64,000 nucleotides of DNA from Hoplostethus atlanticus (Eukaryota > Chordata > Actinopteri > Trachichthyiformes > Trachichthyidae), in the NCBI GenBank assembly GCA_034670405.1, contig JAXDDX010000053.1:2730001-2794000 (forward strand), in the 5' to 3' direction. Positions 1 to 10,060 of this stretch are shown here, piece after piece. The position numbers and the translations under genes are program-made. A model generated the notes under the pieces. It ran no database searches. It was given only the letters and a program-made list of their open reading frames with translations, and had not been told where the DNA came from. How positions within the stretch are numbered: the stretch's first letter is position 1; each line of letters begins with the position of its first letter.

Positions 1-470
1 GAGAGGCAACAGGGAGACAGGTTCACATCAGACAGACAGGTTCACATCAGACAGACAGGCAGCTAGCTGCAGACAAGCTGCTTAAAAAGGCAGCAAGCAG
101 GTCAGTTAAATAGGGTGTAATGCTGACAGACAGACAGACCGCTAGCTGCTCGCCACCCAACCACCCAACCAGCAGTCACCCAGAGGCATCTCTGCCTCTT
201 CGTGTTCTGAGCTCATGAGTGGTGACCTCTGACCTGTGAGTTCACATGGCCGGCCAATAGAAATGCTGCTTTGGGTATGTTGAGAATCCAACATGGAGGA
301 GTCTCTAATCATTTTCAGACTGGGATCTCATCCAGTGACCCACTCAGCCACCCAACGAACTAACCACTCAACCAGTCAGCCAATCAGACGGCAGCCAGCC
401 AGCCAATTGTCCCTCCCCTCTCTATAAATAGCCTCAGTAACAGTGGATGAGTGAAAGGGCTTTCTGTCTT
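1..470. repeat. Short imperfect repeats (GACA-, CCACCCAA- and CAGC-type)
   Basis: Positions 1-60 repeat GGTTCACATCAGACAGACA. 155-180 and 340-410 have CCACCCAACC/AACCAGTCAGCCAATC-like degenerate units. Between them is ordinary non-coding sequence. No exon signal seen. Confidence 0.5.
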
Positions 471-572
471 CCTGTCACAAACCCAAACACCCCTTAAACC
501 AGGCTGTTACTGCTGGAACCCACCAGCTGTCTGCTCAGCCCTCTCCATGTGGGGCGCACTTAAATCACAATG

Positions 573-573
<1 letters not shown>

Positions 574-618
<45 letters not shown>
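574..618. repeat. (CA)n microsatellite
   Basis: About 45 bp of uninterrupted CA, followed to about 760 by degenerate CA-rich sequence. The 89-residue minus-strand frame across it is only CVCVCV repeat translation. Confidence 0.95.
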
Positions 619-622
<4 letters not shown>

Positions 623-1091
623 TAAAAGCACACACAAACATAGACAAATACACAGACAGATGAGCAGGGGCACACACACACTCATGCACACACACACTCA
701 TGCGGACACGTGAATGCAGGGTAAACATGCATTCAGGTACACATATACAAACGTGCACACGCACAGCACCGTGCACGGCTGGCTGTGATTCAGTTTAAAT
801 ACCATTAACATGCCCAACATGAGAGATCGTGTTTAGTTAGGGTGAAATATCCTGTTTAGCTTGAAGCACTAAGAAGAAATGAAACTTTATTGAAAGTGTT
901 GCTGTGGGTGGTGTAGCTTACTGGAGGACATGCTGTATACTGTATAATATGGAGGGGGGGGGGGGGGGTCATGGGAGATGAGGACAATAGAGGCTTTGCA
1001 GTTGGGTCACAAATCTACTGCCAGCCAGGACTGCTGCCATCATGGAGGTCCACTGGAGAATAATGTCTAAATATAAAACAACTGAATCATC

Positions 1092-1262
1092 TGAACCACC
1101 TAGAACCAGTTGACTATCAGAACCAGCTAGAACCAGTTAACTGTCTGAACCAGCTAGAACCAGTTGACTATCTGAACCAGCTAGAACCAGTTGACTGTCT
1201 GAACCAGCTAGAACCAGTTGACTGTCTGAACCAGCTAGAACCAGTTGACTGTCTGAACCAGG
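1092..1262. repeat. 27-bp minisatellite, about 6 copies
   Basis: Unit is a 27-mer built from AGAACCAG(C/T)T and GACTGTCTGA parts. The first copies differ by single bases and later copies are nearly identical, consistent with recent expansion toward the right end. Confidence 0.9.
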
Positions 1263-1531
1263 GTGTGTGGTGTGTCTGTAGATCATCAGTAACGTTCTCA
1301 GTAAAAGTGATCAGTGTGATCAGGTAGATTTGTCTCCAAATGTAGGTTACTGTGACTCAGTAAACTGTCTTGTCTTTAGCCCTAGTCTCTACTCCAAAAC
1401 ACTCTGAGTTGGAGCTGGAGAAGAGTCAGCTAGTTAACCTGAACTAACTGGTAGCTAGCTAACTAGTTACTGTTAACATGGGACTACTAGCCACTGCTAA
1501 CGCTAGCTTCTAATGTTCTTCCTTCTCTTTT

Positions 1532-2490
1532 CTGACTGACTGACTGACTGACTGACTGGTTGACTGACTGACTGACTGACTAGTTGACTGACTGACTGAC
1601 TGCTTGACTGACTGACTGGTTGACTGACTGACTAGTTGACTGACTGGTTGACTGACTGACTGGTTGACTGACTAGTTAACTGACTGACTGACTGACTAGT
1701 TGACTGACTGACTGGTTGACTGACTAGTTGACTGACTGACTGACTGGTTGACTGACTGACTAGTTGACTGACTGACTGACTGACTGACTGGTTGACTAAC
1801 TGACTGACTGGTTGACTGACTGACTAGTTGACTGACTGACTGACTGACTGGTTGACTGACTAGTTAACTGACTGACTGACTGACTAGTTGACTGACTGAC
1901 TGGTTGACTGACTACTTGACTGACTGACTGACTGACTAGTTGACTGACTGACTGGTTGACTGACTGGTTGACTGACTAGTTAACTGACTGACTGACTGAC
2001 TAGTTGACTGACTGACTGGTTGACTGACTAGTTGACTGACTAGTTAACTGACTGACTGACTGACTAGTTGACTGACTGACTGGTTGACTGACTGACTAGT
2101 TGACTGACTGACTGACTGACTGGTTGACTGACTGACTGACTGGTTGACTGACTGACTGACTGACTGACTAGTTGACTGACTGACTGACTGACTGGTTGAC
2201 TGACTAGTTAACTGACTGACTGACTGACTGGTTGACTGACTGGTTGACTGACTAGTTAACTGACTGACTGACTAGTTGACTGACTGACTGGTTGACTGAC
2301 TACTTGACTGACTGACTGACTGACTGACTAGTTGACTGACTACTTGACTGACTGACTACTTGACTGACTACTTGACTGACTGACTGACTGACTGACTAGT
2401 TGACTGACTGACTAGTTGACTGACTACTTGACTGACTGACTGACTGACTGACTAGTTGACTGACTGACTGACTGACTGACTGACTGGTTG
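1532..2490. repeat. GACT tetranucleotide array with higher-order TAGT/GGTT/ACTT interruptions
   Basis: About 960 bp of (GACT)n broken every 12-24 bases by a GTT-type step (TAGTTGAC, GGTTGACT, ACTTGACT). Blocks of interruptions recur in the same order several times, so the array has grown by duplication of longer segments as well as by slippage. Confidence 0.95.
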
Positions 2491-2583
2491 CCATCATTGA
2501 ACTCAGTTTTATTAGTTATTAATGAAGTGCTCAGAGTTTTGCTTTTTATCATGAACACTGTCACACAGGGACACTCACTGGGA

Positions 2584-2585
<2 letters not shown>

Positions 2586-2649
<64 letters not shown>

Positions 2650-2757
2650 CCACCCTGATGAGTGACAAAGTCACCGCTGTGACGTCTCACCTCCCTGCGG
2701 AGAGGACAGTGACACGCTGTCTTTGTTTCTCCCAGTCTCATTCTCTGTCTGTCCACT

Positions 2758-2797
<40 letters not shown>

Positions 2798-2933
2798 CAC
2801 ACACACACACACACATCAACACACACATCACCTTAACTACCTTCATCCTTTTGCAAATCTACATAACCACACACATATCGACACACAACTATACCAACCT
2901 GTTCCTTCGTGCACACACACACACACACACACG

Positions 2934-2994
<61 letters not shown>

Positions 2995-3061
2995 CCTCAT
3001 CCTCATGTCAACATCACAGGGAGTAAGGTCACCCTGAGCTCTCAGGTGTCTTTAGATAGAC

Positions 3062-3102
<41 letters not shown>

Positions 3103-3105
3103 TGA

Positions 3106-3152
<47 letters not shown>
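2586..3152. repeat. Compound microsatellite cluster (GT)n, (CA)n, (GA)n
   Basis: (GT)n 2586-2648, (CA)n about 2761-2815 and 2912-2991, (GA)n about 3060-3150, with short unique spacers. Frames here encode only VCVC, HTHT or RERE repeats. Confidence 0.95.
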
Positions 3153-3154
<2 letters not shown>

Positions 3155-3368
3155 GTGAGAGACAGGCTGCCCGACCCACGGAGGACAAGAAGAAAAAGAA
3201 GAAGAAGAAGAAGAGTGAATCATCGTAGTGACAGCAGCTCCCAGATGAGCAGACGTCCTCAGGATGACCCGTCGGTCCTCCGGCGGTCCTCCTCACGCAG
3301 CATCACTCTTACTGCAGGAAGATGGTTTCATATTGTCTCACTGGTTTATCTGTCTGCTGCTGGAGGAC

Positions 3369-3397
3369 TGGACCGGACCGGACCGGACCGGACCGGC
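3369..3397. repeat. (GGACC)n pentanucleotide run
   Basis: Five tandem GGACC units. The adjoining 3153-3370 stretch is GA/AAG-rich and then ordinary sequence. Confidence 0.85.
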
Positions 3398-3532
3398 TCT
3401 GGAGGTCCAGTTCACTAAGCTACCAGTTAGTTACTACAGCAACCTGACCCTGAGGAGTCTGAATATATGGTGGTGGAGTCTGATGACGTCTACATCATGG
3501 AACACAATCACCACTGATGAGCAGCTGCCTCT

Positions 3533-3536
3533 CTTT

Positions 3537-3581
<45 letters not shown>

Positions 3582-3640
3582 ATTCAGATCTGCTGTATTG
3601 GCATGATAAGACAGAAACCAAAGCAGTCCAGTATCAGTTG
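3533..3640 (-). repeat. (CT)n run beside a LINE-type 3' tail
   Basis: (CT)n to 3575 is followed by TTCAATTCAATTCAG and a CTGTATTGGCATGA motif. Read on the minus strand this resembles the end of a common fish non-LTR retrotransposon family. Only the tail is present. Family assignment is from memory of the motif. Confidence 0.5.
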
Positions 3641-3746
3641 AGGTGATATTATAGACAGATCGATATATTAACACATGAATGGATGAACATCAGTGTGATC
3701 AGTCACTTCACAACAACCAGATAGAGATGAAGATATTTAGTCCCAC

Positions 3747-3860
3747 CTGAGCTGTCGGTCCTTGCAGACGGCCACCATGACCAGCAGGTTTCCCAGGATG
3801 CTCATCAGCATGACCAGAGACAGGAAGCAGATCAGAGCCACCCGCTTTGGCATGCTGTCG
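3747..3860 (-). CDS. htr4: htr4 exon 3: transmembrane helix 1 of 5-HT4 receptor
   Basis: A 114-bp internal coding exon. The minus-strand acceptor is a pyrimidine-rich tract ending GTAG just before 3860. The donor CTCAG/GTGGGA falls after 3747. It supplies the last base of one codon, 37 full codons and two bases of the next (phase 2 at both ends). The peptide begins DSMPKR, runs through the hydrophobic helix [17 protein letters not shown] and ends [13 protein letters not shown] plus a split Arg. Human 5-HT4 has [19 protein letters not shown] at the same place, so the match covers the TM1 GN motif (Asn 1.50) and the first intracellular loop. Beta-adrenergic and other 5-HT receptors lack the VMVAVC.DRQLR signature. 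The one notable swap is Lys for human Trp before DRQLR. The next exon should start with KTNYF-type TM2 sequence and is not in the window. Confidence 0.92.
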
Positions 3861-4254
3861 CTACGGAAACGCCAAAAAGGACAGACATCAGTCCAGATGT
3901 GCAGAGTTAAACTACACACTGTAATCATTGGTTTCCAGCATGGATTCAATTAATTTTCAATTCAATCAAATCAAGACGTGGATTTTCATTAAAGTTTGAA
4001 AATCTTTTTGCAATGAAACATTTCGTTAGTCGAGTCTTGAAAGAAAACAGTTAGTCGTTAGTAAATGGATTAAAGTTCACTTGAGAAAGTCACTTCAACA
4101 TCTGAATCAGAACCGGATCCTGTATGTGATGAAGTGATGAAGCTGCACTAGAAACAGCCTGATCAACGTGTTGGTCACTGGGGAGGAAACAGGAAGTGAC
4201 GAATCTGCAGAAAGCTGATGTTGGATCTGTTGCCTCCCTCGTACCTTTGGAAGA
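3861..4254. other. Intron 2 sequence next to exon 3, no gene
   Basis: Contains the exon 3 polypyrimidine tract and a plausible CTGAT branch site just right of 3861, then ordinary AT-balanced intron. No repeat or second exon recognised. Confidence 0.5.
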
Positions 4255-4335
4255 GATTACTGACGTCACGTGACATGATTTCCGGGTATTGAATTTCTAT
4301 TTTTTTCAGTCAGTTAACTCTTAGAACAGTTTTAA
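4255..4335. repeat. Dispersed repeat copy A with CRE and E-box
   Basis: Shares the core CTGACGTCACG..GGATTTC.GGGTATTGAA with copies near 9940-10060, 31885-31920 and 47440-47560. This copy carries a perfect TGACGTCA (4261-4268) overlapping CACGTG (4267-4272). Element class unknown; no terminal repeats identified. Confidence 0.6.
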
Positions 4336-4401
4336 TGGAGGAAATCTGCGTCATCTACGTCAACATCACGGCAAAACAATCACTTCCTGGCATTCAGGTG
4401 A

Positions 4402-4887
4402 CGAGTGAGTAGAGCCCGACCGATGCCAGATTTGTGGGTCCGATGCCGATCCCGATTTAGGAGAGTCCTAGCCCACCGATTACCGATGTTTTGACCGATA
4501 TTTTGTCAAAAAGTGCTACATTTTCAAATCAATTTGAAAAACTTATATTTTATTAAAATTTCTATATTTGAGAACATTAAACTTATAAGCAAACAAATAA
4601 ATAAAATAAACACAGAAAGAACTTTTTTTATAGATAAAAAATGTAAAAGATCGTATTACAGAAGTAGCGCGTTAGAGCTCCCTCTACTGGATAATTCTAG
4701 TAAATCGCAATTACAACGTTCAAACAGACAAGTACAGGATAAATAATCAGTGTTTTTTGTTTATTATACTTATTTAAAAATCGGGACACATCGGTTGTAT
4801 AACTACCGATCCCGATGTCGTCAAAAAAGTCAGAAAATGGCTGATATATTGGCCAAACCGATATATCGGTTGGGCTCTACGAGTGAG
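4402..4887. mobile_element. hAT-type MITE, complete, with 8-bp target site duplication
   Basis: The element runs 4410-4879 (470 bp). It starts TAGAGCCCGACCGATG and ends CGGTTGGGCTCTA, imperfect terminal inverted repeats. A perfect 8-bp direct repeat, CGAGTGAG, flanks it at 4402-4409 and 4880-4887, the hAT superfamily signature. Inside are further CCGAT/ATCGG-rich subterminal motifs and an AT-rich middle with no transposase, so it is non-autonomous. Intact flanking duplications suggest a fairly young insertion. The CCGATATATCGG ends match a widespread fish repeat type as I recall it. Confidence 0.9.
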
Positions 4888-6275
4888 GAGTTCAGGGTTC
4901 AAGGAACATGCAAGAAAGTAATGATGATATTTTGTCCTGAACCCCAGACGTCAGGTGTTCATTTAACATCCGCCATGGGAGCAGAATATTCCAGGCAGTA
5001 GAAGTGCAGACGTTTCACTTTTATTCCCTCGCAGCCTCAAAGCGTCTCTAGGTGCAGCAAAGTAGCTGTCACGAGTTTACGGATCAAAGCCCTCAGAGTG
5101 AGCCGTGTGGTTTCAGAGCTCTCTCCGAAAAAATGACTCGTTTAATCTCGCACTTGTTTGACATTGGTAATGCATTACAGTCATCCTCCCGAGGGTTTGC
5201 GGTCACTCACACTTGAAGGCTTGACGGGGGAGAAGGGGGAACTCACAGAACCATTCAGCCCGGCGGTGAACGGGCTGATGCAGCAGGCGGGACGATGCGT
5301 CCGTTATGCAAGCGTCGCCGTAAACCAACATTTCAATTTTCTTCCCCCGCGTCTTTGTTTTCTCTCTACGGTGAAATCACACGTTTGGAGCAATTTACTC
5401 GTCGCTTTTATGTTCTCTCCGCTGAAATGTACTAATAATACATTTCTCGGCGGTTCACAGCTGGAGTCCGCCGCCGCCGCGCTATCTGACAAATTACTTC
5501 AGTCTCGCCATCTGAGGTTCAAAGGCGAAAAAAACGATAGCGAGCGGATCAGACTCGCTCTTTGATCACTGGTAACAACACAGTGATCAGATCAAACACC
5601 GACAGAGACTCGACAGAAGCAACAAACCGACAAAAGGTAGAGAAGGAGGCATCGGGCTCATAAAACACACATTTCCTTTCACGTGGGATTTGTCGTAAAC
5701 ACACCGCGACGTTTCCCCTGAATGCACGTTATTGTCGTAGCGTTGCGATTTCCTGTTTTCGTTGAGCCTCGGCTGCGACGAGTTCCCTCTTTCAAGTGAG
5801 AGCTCTGCCTCAGTTTGGGTTTGACGATGAGAGAGTCGACGAGCTCGAGCAGAAACACACTTATTGATAAAACTTGGCCTGCTGACATGGTAGCAGGTTA
5901 CATTTGTACAGTTGTTACCTGCTGACTAGTACACTGGGAGCTGCCCAGTATAACCAGCCCTCTACTGCTGACTACTGGGAGCTGCCCAGTACAAACACAG
6001 TCTCTCATTGTGTGATCTAAACCTCCACATACCTACAGCCAAGGGAACAGTAAAGCCTTTATTCAACATACCTTTGAGTGTGTGTTGTAGTGTGTGTGTG
6101 TGTGTGTGTGTGGAGGACACTGAGAGAATGTCAGAAATACAGAGAATCAGAGAAAAAGAAAAAAAGAAAGAGAGAGAGAGAGAGAGAGAGCATCTGATAC
6201 GCTTGACCCTTGACCTGCAATTGAACTGAACCTGCGCTGGGCAATCAGCAAATAGCAAACAGGCTCAATCAGGAG
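4888..6275. other. Mostly unique intron sequence
   Basis: 5150-5570 is relatively GC-rich and unique, with an open frame of 135 residues lacking splice borders, codon bias or a recognisable domain, so I do not call it a gene. 5900-6000 has a doubled segment containing the palindrome ACTGGGAGCTGCCCAGT. 6087-6112 is (GT)n and 6168-6190 is (GA)n. Confidence 0.4.
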
Positions 6276-6322
6276 ACGAGGGGAGACGGGGGGAGACGGG
6301 GGGAGATGGGGGGAGACGGGGG
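6276..6322. repeat. G-rich (GGGGGAGAC)n minisatellite
   Basis: Five near-identical 9-10 bp units with runs of four to six G. The plus strand could form G-quadruplexes. The same unit, complementary, occurs at 29678-29773. Confidence 0.85.
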
Positions 6323-7342
6323 AATACCTCCACCAGACTCTGAGCTCTAAAGCCCCAGTCCGGCGTCAGGCGGCGTTTCTACTCGCCTCCAAAAAGACCA
6401 AATGTGTTTTCAAGCTTTCTGAGACTGACGTGTCTTCACTACTCTCACTAAACGACTGCTGACATACAAGTAAAGCACATTATGGGTTACTATTGAAACC
6501 CTGCCTCATCCTGAGACCTTTACTGAGTAGAGTCATCTGTGTTTTTGTAGATTCAAGGAGAATAAACCTTTCCAACGTGGACATATAGCATTTGGTTCAT
6601 ATGGTGTTTTAGAGTTCACCGCAGCCTCCTCAGCTATTCCAGAGCGTGGCTTTAGCCTGCAGAGTGCCTCCATATCGGGTGGCGGTGCTGAGCGAGCTGA
6701 TGAAGTGCTCTCTGATTGAATCTAAAGAGACTTGATGACTAGCAGTCAGAAACCTCGGTGGTCCGGACCGACTCTACCGGCCGAGAAATCACTTGTTCAA
6801 CAATCTGATTGCAAGCGAGACGTCGAACAACTTGATCCTGAACGCTGGGAATAAAACGCTTTTGCATCAAAGTTTTAAAGCTCCATCATCCAGGAAGTTC
6901 CCCTCAGCTGTCTCCGTTGAACCAGCTGATGTTCACTGTGTTTTTAACCTGCACTGTTCTGTCTTTTCTTACTGCTTTCCTCCACTGCTGTTGTTGCTGT
7001 GACTTCCTGCTCAGGTCACCGCTGGCCACGCCCACATGACACGCCCCAGGGGCAAATGGTACACGCCCCCAAAACGATCCAACATCATTGAAAAGCAAAT
7101 TTCAGGCAAATGGGGGATTTAGGCTCGAACACACATGATGATGTAGAAAATATCCTGTTTATTTATTGTTGTTTTATTTATGTTATTTTATTTTTTTGAT
7201 AAAGTTTCATATTGAAGCTTCATAGTTTCTCTTTCTGTCTTTCACTGTAAGACGACGTTGGTGAGCAAATGATTGGCTGTGATGTTGTGAACTTGGTCCA
7301 TGTCCAGTGCAGGCCTCTGATTGGTGTTACGAGTTGGTCTGT

Positions 7343-7389
<47 letters not shown>

Positions 7390-9522
7390 GGTTAATTCGT
7401 TCAACTGATAACTTGTCCAAATGTAATAAATTGTGATCCATTTTGACCCATTTGACACGTTTCATTACATTATCGGGTGCTGCTAATTTTCTGGCTCCAT
7501 GGGTCGTGGGAGTCCACTTGATAACCCCAAATGACCTCCTCTCACCCTGCTGCCCCCCCCCCCCTTCCTTCAACATCCGAGCCAGTTTTCTATGTGTGGT
7601 AGTCACACCAGAGCCTCTGCATGGGTAGACGTATCTGCGGGGAAAGCCTCCAACTCCACATTGTCTCTTCTGGCGTGAAAAAAAAAACATTCTTGGCCGG
7701 AGCCGCCTGGCCTCAGCGGGAATCCCATAATTGTGAACAATAGCTGTCTGGACGGGAGCGTTCCCTCTCAGCAGGCGGAGACAAGCCTTCTATTATGTAG
7801 ATGGGTACTGGAGGCGAGGGCCGCCGTCCAACCAGCCGATCAAACGCCGCTTCTCGCCGCCATAAACACGGGAGAATGTGGCGGCGGACACAGAGGGGGT
7901 CATGACTAATCTCTCTCGCCGGCTGGCACAACGAGAGAGTGGAAGTGAAGGAGGAAAAGTGCATCATGAGAGCAGGTTGGTTGACTCAGCTGGGTTAAGA
8001 CAATGAACCGAGCCATCAGAGGAGGAGTCCCTCTGACAGCAGGTACTTACAGGAACAGAAGTAATGGTTTACTTCACTTTAATAAACGGCTTTGTAATGT
8101 AGAAAAGTGTTTTGTGACACCATGAAACAAATGATGGGACTTTTTAAAGGATACCAGGGAAGAGACGGGTTTAAAACACAATATCACAGACTGGAAACAC
8201 ACTGATGAACCTATATACGTGTTAAAAGGCATCGCTCAACCCGCTCAACCCGCTCAACTCGACGCGGTTCGGCCCACCCACCAACCGAGTCGTCGTTTCC
8301 AATCAGCTTCAAACCCCCAAACTGCCCCTCCGGCTCCAGGATCAATAAATGAAACGTCATCGTTCAGACTTTCACAGTAACGCTAGTTAGCAGATGGAGA
8401 AGACTGACGGTGTTTTAGTCACGGTGGAGTCGCCCAACCTGGCTGTGATTTGCCTCCTAAGTGGACGGCGGCGCCCGGTGTTTTTCCAGTCGCCGAAGAT
8501 TATTTTCTCTGCTGTGACCGGGGCTCTTTAAGAAAACGACTGCGGCTGCCGCTGAGGTTGATGGGCCGACTTGGGTTTTTTTTGCTCCAATTACTCTCTG
8601 TTATCTTTACCTCACCTCCAAAAATGAGGTTTTAAAAGTGTAAGGAAGGAAAAGGAAAAAAGGAGGCTGGGGCGGGAAACGGCGTGAAGGTATGAAATCC
8701 AATCTGCTCTGAGAGCGTTGGCCCGGCGAGGAACTGGAGAGCGAGCGACGCCTAAGTGTTTGTGATGGTTCCAACGGTTTGCAATTTAGCGGCTGGCGGG
8801 TGCAGCGCTCGTTCGTGGCCCCGGTGTGTGATGTGTATCGTCAGCGACAAGACAAGTCGGTGTGGTGGGAAAGAATCGGTTCAAACGGGTTTTCACTCGT
8901 TCTTCTAATCGGAGAACACCAGGGCAGCAGGAGGACATCTAGAAAGGAGGATGTGGGTTTTGATCCAAAGCTGATTGGTTACACAGCTCGAAGTTTATTA
9001 GAAGTTTTCAGCATCGTGATTGTACCTTAATAGCTTATAGCCTCTCAAAGCTCTCGGTCTTAAAACCTGCGAAGTTCGTCCAAATATCTCAGAGCATTCG
9101 AGCCCTGGCAGTCAGAGAAAGAGCGTTGGTCTGAAGCGCTCGGCGTGACAGCTCGAGGTGCCTGACTTCAGGTCCCGGCATTGATTTTGACAGCTTACCA
9201 AACACAAATGTACGATTTGTTCCTCGTCCAAATACAGAGTCGAGTCTCTTTTTTCGCTACCACGATGCTGTAATTAGACCAAACACTGAATCTAAGTTGC
9301 AGCGAGGCCTCGTCCAAATCGAGCCGAGAGCAGCAGCGTGGGCTTGGATCGATGCCCGCCGCAGAACACACCGAGTGAAACGGAGAAGAAGAAATACACT
9401 CAAAGGCAGAAAAAAATGTCAAGAGACCTTTAAGAAAACAGCACCTGCATAGGAAAAAACTGAAGGTAGAAAACTCAATCCAAGAATAGTTTGGATTGAG
9501 AAACAGTCGTAATCACCACCCA
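6323..9522. other. Unique intron sequence with one GT repeat
   Basis: (GT)n at 7344-7387. The rest, including the moderately GC-rich 7690-7960 and 8440-8800 stretches, is non-repetitive with no credible exon. Open frames of 60-160 residues lack domains and overlap repeats or opposite-strand frames. Some of it may be conserved non-coding sequence, which I cannot test. Confidence 0.4.
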
Positions 9523-9939
9523 CACACACACACACACACACACAGGTCCGTTTGTGTAGCCCCGCCCACTCCATAATCTCACTTTCCCTCTAATCTCACA
9601 CAAACACACACAGGTCCGCTGGTCAGTTACAACACCGTTCACTCTCTCTCTTCACAATCTCTCACAGACTCTCGCTGATACTCGGTATCGATTACCAATT
9701 ACTATCGATTACCACTTCATTTTCCAGACTCTTTTTTTAAAGCTGCAAGATTTGAATGTAAAAATCCAACCTGTCGTATCAAAGAGGGGCTGCAACAGAG
9801 AGGAGCATCACTTCCCCACTAATTGAGATGCCGTAGATTCAGGGACACTTGGACGCCGCCCACAGGAAGTGATGAAACACAAACTGTCTCCTAAACAGCA
9901 GCGAACGTTAGATCTGTTCCTCTTTCATCCTTTTGGTAT

Positions 9940-10060
9940 CTTCGGTATGAAGCATCACAGACCGGCCGGGTTGGTTAACGTGAGCGTGCTGTGTGCAGTT
10001 CACTGACATCACGTTACAGGATTTCTGGGTATTCAATTTCGAAGTTTGCAAACAGTTAAG
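9940..10060. repeat. Dispersed repeat copy B
   Basis: Contains GTTCACTGACATCACGTTAC and GGATTTCTGGGTATTCAATT, matching copies A (4255), C (31885) and D (47440). The shared stretch also includes GAACGTGAGCGT-like sequence seen in copy D. Confidence 0.6.

Noticed and set aside
2424-3296. Several frames of 60-146 residues
   Set aside because: Microsatellite translations (HTHT, VCVC, RERE, SLSL).
1-3746. Next htr4 exon (TM2)
   Set aside because: Searched by eye on the minus strand for KTNYF/SLAFADLL-type sequence; none found, only repeats and non-coding sequence.
5158-5565. Plus-strand frame of 135 residues in GC-rich unique sequence
   Set aside because: No recognisable domain, poor codon pattern and no consensus splice sites at its ends; more likely non-coding.
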